A stretch of 38,051 nt of DNA, taken from the NCBI GenBank assembly GCA_036897625.1, contig JAYMTA010000137.1, forward strand, positions 1 to 38,051. Reading direction: 5' to 3'. The notes under the pieces were generated by a model, which was given only the letters and a program-made list of their open reading frames with translations, was not told where the DNA came from and made no database searches. Each line of letters begins with the position of its first letter. Within the stretch, counting starts at the first letter, position 1. Origin of the DNA: Pelargonium cotyledonis. Taxonomy: Eukaryota; Streptophyta; Magnoliopsida; Geraniales; Geraniaceae. Positions 30,801 through 38,051 of the stretch are shown in pieces. The translations under genes were made by a program, and so were the position numbers.

Positions 30801-32457
30801 TCCATGTCACAAGCTAACGATGGTTTAGATATTAATCTTAGAGCCAGATCAGGAGCTGCTGTTTTGTCAAAAACAGAATCCAACGGGAAGCTTGGTAGTA
30901 ACCAAAAAGATTCACTCAAGGAGAAGGAGAGTCGGGAAAGGCGAGAGAAGGGACTCCTCTTGCTCAAAAGTGGATGGCCTTCAGACCTGGAACATCCACT
31001 TTATGATATTGATCTTGCTATAATTCTCTGTGAAATGAATGCATTTAAGGAAGGACTTTTGTATCTTTATGAAAAGATGAAACTCTACAAAGAGGTGATT
31101 GCTTGCTACATGCAGGTCCATGACCATGAAGGACTAATTGCATGTTGCAAAAGGCTAGGGGATTCTGGCAAGGGAGGGGACCCAACTCTTTGGGCAGATC
31201 TGCTAAAGTATTTTGGAGAACTTGGAGAAGATTGCTCCAAGGAGGTGAAGGAAGTCTTAAATTTTATTGAAAGAGATGACATCTTGCCTCCTATCATTGT
31301 TCTTCAGACTCTGTCCAGGAATCCATGTCTGACATTGTCTGTCATCAAGGACTATATTGCTCGTAAGCTTGAACAGGAATCAAAGCTGATTGAAGACGAC
31401 CGACGAGCTATTGAGAAGTATCAGGTTAGTGTTTACTCATTGAAGGTTCAATTGGTATTTATCAGTTGTCTCTATAGATGTCATTGCACCCAGCTCTTTG
31501 AAAGTGGATAGATTAGATAGTTTTTTGTCTTCTCAAGAGTAGTGCCTCACTTGTGTAATATGTTATCACATTAGGATACATGCACATTGATGCACCCTTA
31601 AAACAGTTAAATATTTAGGCTACATTGGCAAATTTAGTCTGATAGTTTATTCAGTTCCTTGCATTGGGCAAGCATTGAATCAAAGAAGTTAGGCTGCAAG
31701 AATTTTTCTCAACAGGAATGGATTATCAGGATTGGTAAATATGCAACAGTTTACAATTATTTAACTTAACAAAGACCCTTTGCAGTGTGGCAAGAGAACT
31801 TGGAGGCATTGGATCTAAAAAAAGAGCAAAAAGAACAAAAACAATGCCTGTTATAAGGATTATGGTCATCATAACCAAATGATTTTTGAATACTGATATG
31901 GAAAATATTTTCATGTCCTCTGTGTAGGTCAGTGGGGCGTGAGCTTAGCTTTATGTTGAAATGATATTAGGACAATTCATTATGCTAGAACTAGAATCGC
32001 ATTTGATCACCTTTGTAAGTGTTTTATCTAACGAGAGGACATCTTATTCATTAAGCCTTGAATTGTGCAGGAAGATTCCTTGGCAATGAGAAAAGAGATT
32101 CAGGATCTTAGAACAAATGCCAGAATCTTTCAGCTTAGCAAGTGTACTGCATGTACTTTCACCCTAGACCTACCTGCAGTACACTTCATGTGCATGCACT
32201 CGTTCCACCAGCGCTGTCTAGGAGATAATGAAAAAGAATGCCCTGAGTGTGCTCCTGATTACAGATCTGTTCTGGAAATGAAGAGAAACTTGGAGCAAAA
32301 TTCCAGAGACCAGGATCTCTTCTTCCAGCAAGTAAAGAATTCAAAGGACGGGTTTTCTGTTATTGCTGAATACTTCGGGAAAGGAGTTATTAGCAAAAAC
32401 AGTAATGGATCCGCAGGTGCTGGTAGATCAGCCAATGCTTCCAGCAGTGGTTTCTGA
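27854..32457 (+). CDS. VPS11: Vacuolar protein sorting-associated protein 11 (VPS11)
   Basis: Five exons, 27854-28075, 28907-29080, 29235-29558, 29661-31424 and 32071-32457, join in phase zero throughout to 956 aa, close to the usual plant length (about 930-955). VPS11 is a core subunit of the HOPS and CORVET complexes, which tether endosomes and vacuoles before SNARE-driven fusion. The protein opens MYQWRKFEFFEEKYAGK and has an N-terminal beta-propeller-type region (about 1-330). A clathrin heavy-chain-repeat/TPR-like helical solenoid with SKQDYDEAMAQYIHTI follows. Near the C-terminus is a RING-H2 finger with Cys853, Cys856, Cys869, His871, His874, Cys877, Cys885 and Cys888. The start is the first ATG after the leader, with no in-frame extension needed. 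All eight RING ligands and all splice frames are intact, so the gene looks functional. Antisense frames inside it are shadows. Confidence 0.97.
28076..28906 (+). other. VPS11 intron 1
   Basis: T-rich 831-nt intron with donor AAG|GTTCGT and acceptor GAGCAG|CAA. No nested gene is seen; short frames in it resemble nothing. Confidence 0.85.
31425..32070 (+). other. VPS11 intron 4
   Basis: 646-nt intron with donor CAG|GTTAGT and acceptor TTGTGCAG|GAA. It separates the solenoid from the RING-H2 exon. If it is retained, an in-frame TAG at 31509-31511 would end the protein before the RING finger. Confidence 0.85.
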
Positions 32458-33200
32458 GTTTTTTCTCTTCAATTGGTAGAAGCTATTTTTCAGCGTTTCC
32501 TCCATTCTTTGCCATGCAAGAGACTGGCTCGCTCTGTGGGGATCTTGCAGACTCTCCTTGTATTGGTGTGCATATAGCTGGAAATCAATCTATTAGCAGT
32601 TACTCATGCTCCAAATAACGAGCTATGCAGCCTAAATGAGAAAAGTACTACATTGACGGGAGAAGAATGTGTCACAGGCAGGATCATGGAGAGCACGGTC
32701 CTGGTTTTCGCAATGTAAATTTCTCGGTTTTTTCTTAGCAGTGTGTATGATGAGTGGCTTGTTTCTTCCATTTAGTGCAAATAACATGTTCGAACACTTG
32801 AAACAGTTTTGTAACTTGTTTTTAATCAAACAGATCACATAATATCTGTAATGCGGTATCTGGGTTTTTGTTAAACTTTCGCTTGCAGCTGAAGAACGCG
32901 CTAACAATGATCTGAAAATGGGTGAAAGTGTAATTTGTTGTATGATTGGTATTATATGAAATGATGTGATGTGAGACAGTGGAGGACCAAGTGATTTGAG
33001 TTTTGTGGTCTGAGTGAAGATGATTTGTGAGTCACACCTAAAGGGTTTTGGATTCAAGCTGTGAACTGATAGGTTTAAATTGAAGTGTGGAACTTAGGGT
33101 TCTTTTTCTGTCATGTTCATGAGGGACCTTGTTGCTGCATGATTTTTGGACCTTCAACTGTTCATTTTGTACCATTTTCATGTCTATATGTAATGAAAGA
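32458..33200 (+). other. VPS11 3' UTR and downstream flank
   Basis: Moderate GC falling to AT-rich. No coding frame is convincing; the 141-aa minus-strand frame at 32632-33057 is not recognised and lies antisense to the UTR. Confidence 0.55.
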
Positions 33201-33950
33201 ATCTATTCATATGTTCAAAGCATTCTCTAAAAATTTCATTGTTTGCTTTTATTAGGCAATATAGAGTTAAAAAATTTAAGTGCTTCATCTACTTCAAAGT
33301 AATTATTTGATTTTTTTTTTAAAAAGTTAAATTATTTTATCATAATAGTTTGAAAAGATGGGTAAAATTTTGAAATTACCAAAATATCCTTAGTTATATT
33401 GCCATATTATACTCATAAAGGTTGATTTTGGAATATGATTCTACAATTATAAGGGTAAAATAGTCACTAATCACGTGCTTCTCATCTCATACGGGAGTTG
33501 TAAGAGCAAATTTGGTGAAAATGGCTCTTGCAGAACGCAAATGTTTGTGAGGAGTCAAAGATTCAAACCTCAACCATCTCGTTTCTTTGTATACATTTCG
33601 ATAAATTTAAATGCTTTGATATAAAAGAAAGGAAATTATGATAAACCTGAAATAAGATTAACGAAACAATAAAATAAATTTTTTTTATTTGTTTTTGATT
33701 TTGTAAGCATTGTATTGTAATCTTGCATATTATAGTAGCTTGCATGTGACTATTGCTGTATTTTGGGTTTATGTTTCAAATCAATAATGTTACTATGAAT
33801 TATTAGACTCTCTAATTAAAGCCAATAATTATTTGGCTGGTTCATAATTGGAACAAGAATAAAAGAGGGTATGTAAATAAAATATCTTGATAAAGAAAAT
33901 ATCAACTTTCAAAATGGTGGTTGGTCAACGAAACTTTTTAAATTTCTTTT
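33200..33950. other. AT-rich spacer
   Basis: No gene, RNA gene or clear repeat seen. Confidence 0.55.
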
Positions 33951-33966
33951 TTTTTTTTCGGTAAGA

Positions 33967-34058
33967 AAACTTTTTAAACTTTTATTCACAAACTTTTGTG
34001 CCAATAAACTTTTGTGCCAACAAACTTTTTAAACTTTTATTCACAAACTTTTTAAATT
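33967..34058 (+). repeat. Short tandem/direct repeat array
   Basis: AAACTTTTTAAACTTTTATT plus CACAAACTTTT occurs at 33967-33997 and again at 34022-34052, with AAACTTTTGTGCCAA repeated between them. It probably arose by slippage or recombination. Confidence 0.75.
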
Positions 34059-34480
34059 TCTATTTGACTATGAAATTGGAACTTTTGTAGTATAATTAAA
34101 ACTATGAAATAAATTGTGCCTATCGTATTAACATTATTGTAGGCAAGTAAAATTTCTAGTAAGTCTGTACGTGATTGAATTTTTTTGGTTAGAAGTGTAA
34201 ATGCTAGAGCTGACAAATTGCAGTCACTTTTTTAAAGGTTCCGATTGAAATTGTCCTACTTAAACCCAACTAGTAAAAAGTGTGGGTTCCGAGTTTTAGT
34301 ATAAAATGTATGGATTTTTTTGAATTTGGTCTGATCGAAATATTATCAAATTTTTATTGTCAATCTCGAATATATAAAAGAATGCGGGTCAAATTTTAAA
34401 TGTCATCAAATTTGCATTCAAATTGACCGCTCTATATAAAATGGTTATACTTCTCTTATACATAAACATCAATTTTTTCT

Positions 34481-35497
34481 TGAGACTTGCATATTTTTCA
34501 TACATGAACTTTCACTAAACGAACAAATAGACTCATTTTGTAAAATTTTGTACAAACAGATACATGAACTATTAATTTTGTACAAATAGGTGATCAACAC
34601 TAACGGTGTTAAAAAAATCCGTTAATGTATGCTTATGTGAATTTTTTTGGCAAAATATTAAAAAATTATGATACACAATTTTAACTTAAATAAAGAATAA
34701 CGTTATGTAACTGACCCGAACAGAAATAAATAATTAATTTTGCACAATATTATATGTTTGTATATAAAATAAAGCTGAATAATATGATATTATAAATAAA
34801 ATATTTGGCTACATTAAAATAAAATAAACATTCATCATTCTTTAATCCAAACTCACGTCAATGAAAAGTACATGTCACTTTCTACTAAAAATTCGACTTG
34901 GTGACTTGCATTGATCTGACGTGACATATCGATTTCCAAACGAAATAAGTTCGATTTGAATGTTTTTTTTTATATATAATTATATTAAAATATAATTTTT
35001 AGTTTTTAAAAAACTTTTATCCAACGTACGTATTTCATAACTATTCACCCCAATTCACAACAATTCGGATTAATATTTAATTTTTTTCTTCATGATTTTA
35101 TTTTTACAGTTTTTCTCAATGTATACACAAACATTTATATAATGATATTATTATTTAATTTGACCATTTCGGATTGTTTTAGTCCTAAATAAGATTTGAA
35201 TATTTTTCGATCTGATCTTCGGGTCATTTATTTCCGTCCGGATCGGTGTGAGTCGACCCTATTACAAAACATGACTTTTTATTTAAGTTAAAATTGTTTA
35301 TTAAATTTTTTTAATGTTTTTTCACACAATTTTCAATTTTTCACATATGCATACACTAACGGAAATTTTTAACACCGTTAGTGTTGATCACCTATTTGTA
35401 CAAAATTAATTGTTCATATATTTATTTGTACAAAGTTTAACAAATTGAATCTATTTGTACATTTGGCGAAGTTCATAGAAAAATAAGACATGGCTCA
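34481..35497. mobile_element. Non-autonomous inverted-repeat element, MULE-related
   Basis: About 1017 bp with long inverted arms. The core is perfect over 45 nt (34571-34615 against 35366-35410; it includes TTGTACAAATAGGTGATCAA). Weaker pairing extends outward to TGAGAC/GGCTCA ends and inward past ACAATTTTAACTTAAATAAA (near 34675 and 35280), giving arms of roughly 230-250 bp. No coding capacity is seen between the arms. The arms align with the terminal repeats of the MULE at 19436-22015 (shared TTCATACAT-AACTTT, TTTGTACAAA-AGATACATGAA, AATTTTGTACAAATA, then CACTAAC...GTT). Exact ends and target duplication are unclear because both flanks are T runs; the candidate 9-mers agree at 7 of 9 positions. 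Confidence 0.75.
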
Positions 35498-35499
35498 TT

Positions 35500-35880
35500 T
35501 TTTTTTGTGCAATGTATATCAGATATAGCTATAATTAGTGTCAGTAGCCAACTGTTACTTTCTTAATTTGTACACCAGTTAATTTAAATAAATACTCCGT
35601 AATTGACAAGAAAAGAACTATTTCTAAAAGTGGATAAATACACTAAAATTGTTAATAATATAGTGTAAGTTGTGTTAAAAAAAAAATCATACAGTGCAAG
35701 TCAAGACTACCTTAATTTTCAAACAAAAAATTAAATTAATAAATAAGTTGAATAATATGCACACAAAATGAATTAAAATCAGGAATTAATTTTGTATTTT
35801 TATTTGTCTAATAAGTATCAGAAAAAAATGTCAAAAAATTAAATGTAAGAAAATTTATTTATTTAGTATTAATTTTTTTG
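35500..35880. other. AT-rich spacer
   Basis: No gene recognised. ATACTCCGTAA near 35595 resembles a Stowaway end, but no partner end was found. Confidence 0.5.
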
Positions 35881-35889
35881 CAGTGTTTG

Positions 35890-36300
35890 TGTAGTGAGCT
35901 TCACTTTCTCTTTCATTTGTGTCGCTCTCCATGAATTTTCAATCTCAAATGTAGCAAAAATCGAAAATTAAAAAACCCAACTTTCTCTTCAGTTATTCAC
36001 AGTAAGTTCTACCCAATTTCACTTTCTCTATCTACTCCTGTTTGGTTCCCGAGAAGGTACAAAAGCACCGAATTACTTGCAAGGGATCTCTCTCCCACAG
36101 TCTCGCTCTTCAGCTGAATTTACTTTTTTGTGATTTCGATATTTTGATTTCATTTTCTCTGGCTTTAGCTGTTTATTTTCTCGGTAACTAAACGGACTGG
36201 TTTGGTTTTTGATTAGGAAATGAGATATGGATGTGCATTGAGCTGTTAGCTGTTTGGTTGTTGTGGATGTTTAGGTGAAATTGGGCTGCTGATTAGGGCT
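35890..36300 (+). other. Promoter/leader of the right-edge gene
   Basis: Pyrimidine-rich, UTR-like sequence. A donor CACA|GTAAGT at 36002 and an acceptor TTTAG at 36270-36274 suggest a leader intron, with the coding exon starting at 36275. Confidence 0.45.
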
Positions 36301-36354
36301 ATGGCCAAAGATCACCAGCCGGAGCCTCTTGATTTCTTCATTTGGACTGTGGAG
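36301..36354 (+). CDS. First coding exon of a partial gene (possibly a small plant SAM-domain protein)
   Basis: The ATG at 36301 in good context (GCTATGGCC) opens MAKDHQPEPLDFFIWTVE, followed directly by a donor (GAG|GTATTT, phase 0). The FIWTVE end is compatible with the start of a small plant sterile-alpha-motif protein, where a SAM helix would follow in the next exon. That rests on recollection of one short motif and is weak. The following 1.7 kb looks like intron, and no continuation exon was found, so the rest probably lies beyond the window. Confidence 0.45.
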
Positions 36355-38051
36355 GTATTTTGGGTTCTCTTTTGATTTGGATCTTATTGCTTTATTTCTT
36401 CACTTGTCTTCTATTTTTATTTTTGTATGTTTGTGTGATTTTTGTCTAGTTTCTGTGTTTCTGAAGATCTGATGATGATTCTATTGATTCGGGTGAATTG
36501 GGTTGTTACTATAGTTGCTAGTTATTTCATTTATGTTTTAGAGAAAGTGCTGATAGTTCCTTGTTTAATTTAAGTTGAGCTGAAATTCACATCAATATGT
36601 AAGTATATTTATATGTGTCTCCTTCAATTGGAAGATATGAGAACTGGGCAGTTTGTGTTTTGGTGCATAGAATATGATCGGGACCATTTGGATGAATTGC
36701 CATAAAAAGATGTATACTTTATTTACATTAGTTGTCGGATATTAATTACAGTGAAGGAATTCAAGGTTTGGTTGAATTTCATGTTCTGCTGATCTTTTGG
36801 GAAATGATTATCGTTTCTTTGGTGTGTGTTCAGAACCCTTCAGAAGTCTTGTTAGTGAGTTGTCAAATTTGGATTAACCTTGTTTATGTTTCCTATAGAA
36901 AAAGGCGATTTTTTGAGTATGGAAAAAACAACTATCAAGCATCTTGACCAATGAGCAGAGTGCTATCCCTTCATTCTTGTTTTAGCTTTACAAATGGCAT
37001 ATCCGTATTCTCCTTATCTAAGGCTTTGTTACACTAGAGGATTGCATATCCAAATAGGTAATCATTTGCAATTTTTCTCTTCAATTAATATTCACAAGAT
37101 TAGAAGAGAAATTGTTGGGAGGGGTTCTATCTAGTATATTTTGCCTCTTGTTCATATTTTTTGGAAGCTGATAGTAGAGCTGAAGAAGAGACTTTATAGA
37201 GGAAGTTATTTTTGTGTTATGACAAGGTGAAGGTATAGGCTCCACAGTGAGTGTTGTTCAATTTATGAACTACTGTGGTTTGAGGGTATTAATTGTTGGA
37301 TCACTTCAAGTTACAGTAAAGTGCTAGATTCTTACTGGCATCTTTGATGGTTGAACTTTGGGATAGGTTTCAATCCTTCACTGAATTGTTAATTTTCCAT
37401 ATAACTGATAGAGCAATTGATGGCTTTCTACAGATTTCACTTCTGGATTTATGGATGGAATGAGCTATTGTGGTGCTTGCTACTGACTTGTTTGTGGATA
37501 TTTAAAGGAATATTTACTTGTTTGCTTTAGATAGGATCAATGGTTACAAATTGAGATTGAGGGCAGCAGTATTGTTTTTATTGGAGGTGCCACTGTAATG
37601 CATAGATTTCATCTCTCCTTGCTGATAAACCTGGTTAGACTTGTGTGTTGTTTGTCAATCGAAGTGGAGTTCAATAGTTCAAGAAACCATGCATGAAAAG
37701 TAAAACAGGCAAGAGGACAAGAAATATACTTCAGTGGCTGATTATTCATATTGATAACTGGCTATTCATATCTGGTTAGCTTTATAGGTAATTTAAAAAA
37801 GAGGAAGCAAATTCTTATGTAAACGATTGGACTACTATTTTCTGTAAATTTTATTTATTGATTTTATTTATTTATTATTATTATTATTTTTTTTATAAGC
37901 AACGGCTTAAAGGTGTATATATACAAGGAACCAATAGTGTTCAGGAAGAGTGTCTCTTAACCCTAGCCTAGAGTTTTTGGCACCTTACCGCACCAAAATG
38001 GTCTTACACTATACCAGAAGTATCATCCTTGAACATAACTTTCTAATGTTT
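36355..38051 (+). other. Probable intron and right-edge sequence
   Basis: T-rich and intron-like, with no exon recognised that would continue the frame from 36354. After a (TTA)n tract near 37871-37887, the sequence from about 37890 to the end (ATAAGCAACGGCTTAAAGG, then TTTTTGGCACC) is less AT-rich and looks repeat-derived, family unknown. Confidence 0.4.

Noticed and set aside
32632..33057. 141-aa minus-strand open frame downstream of VPS11
   Set aside because: Antisense to the 3' UTR and unlike any known protein; likely chance.
35590..35602. Second Stowaway end (ATACTCCGTAA)
   Set aside because: No partner inverted end and no second TA-flanked boundary could be found.
1..38051. tRNA or rRNA genes
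   Set aside because: No cloverleaf or rRNA core was recognised by eye. A tRNAscan or Rfam search would be decisive, so absence is not proven.

Overview
The window reads as eukaryotic nuclear DNA from a eudicot plant. It has GT-AG introns, 5'-leader introns, AT-rich spacers, many small transposable elements and plant-specific gene families (group I WRKY, PAT1-branch GRAS, plant CCCH/RRM proteins, Mutator-like transposase). The species cannot be named from the sequence. Nothing bacterial, viral or organellar was seen.

Layout, left to right. (1) At the left edge a GC-rich open frame on the minus strand runs off the window (1-310, unrecognised). (2) A four-coding-exon group I WRKY gene (2138-3945, + strand, 472 aa, WRKY1/ZAP1-like). 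Its frame continues in phase past the stop into another copy of a C-terminal repeat. (3) A spacer (about 4.6-7.4 kb) with a short duplicated motif and a small inverted-repeat element. (4) A PAT1-branch GRAS gene with an intronless CDS (10704-12362, 552 aa) and a long, probably spliced leader. (5) A cluster of short LTR-like repeats (13386-13829). (6) A seven-coding-exon minus-strand gene (14238-16504, 545 aa) for a CCCH zinc finger, LOTUS/OST-HTH-like and RRM protein, with a leader intron and a small upstream ORF. (7) A GC-rich promoter-like block and a Stowaway-like MITE (18.1-18.75 kb). (8) A structurally complete Mutator-like element, 19436-22015, with 148-bp inverted repeats and a perfect 9-bp target duplication. 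Its transposase gene is broken by a homopolymer frameshift and lacks its C-terminus. (9) A long empty AT-rich spacer with repeats, a promoter-like block and a Copia RNase H relic (27235-27489). (10) The complete five-exon VPS11 gene (27854-32457, + strand, 956 aa), a subunit of the HOPS/CORVET tethering complexes. (11) An inverted-repeat element at 34481-35497 whose ends align with those of the Mutator-like element. (12) The leader and first coding exon (36301-36354) of a gene that continues beyond the window.

The genes do not form a pathway: two are transcription factors, one a putative RNA-binding protein and one a vacuolar trafficking factor, as expected for ordinary plant gene order. The most informative observations are the Mutator-like element with its exact target duplication, its diverged non-autonomous relative 12.5 kb away, the in-frame extension after the WRKY stop, the unlisted left-edge frame and the compact LTR-like array. 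Exon joins for WRKY, the CCCH gene, VPS11 and the transposase were worked out by hand from splice signals and frame continuity. They hold exactly in phase, but no transcript was consulted.
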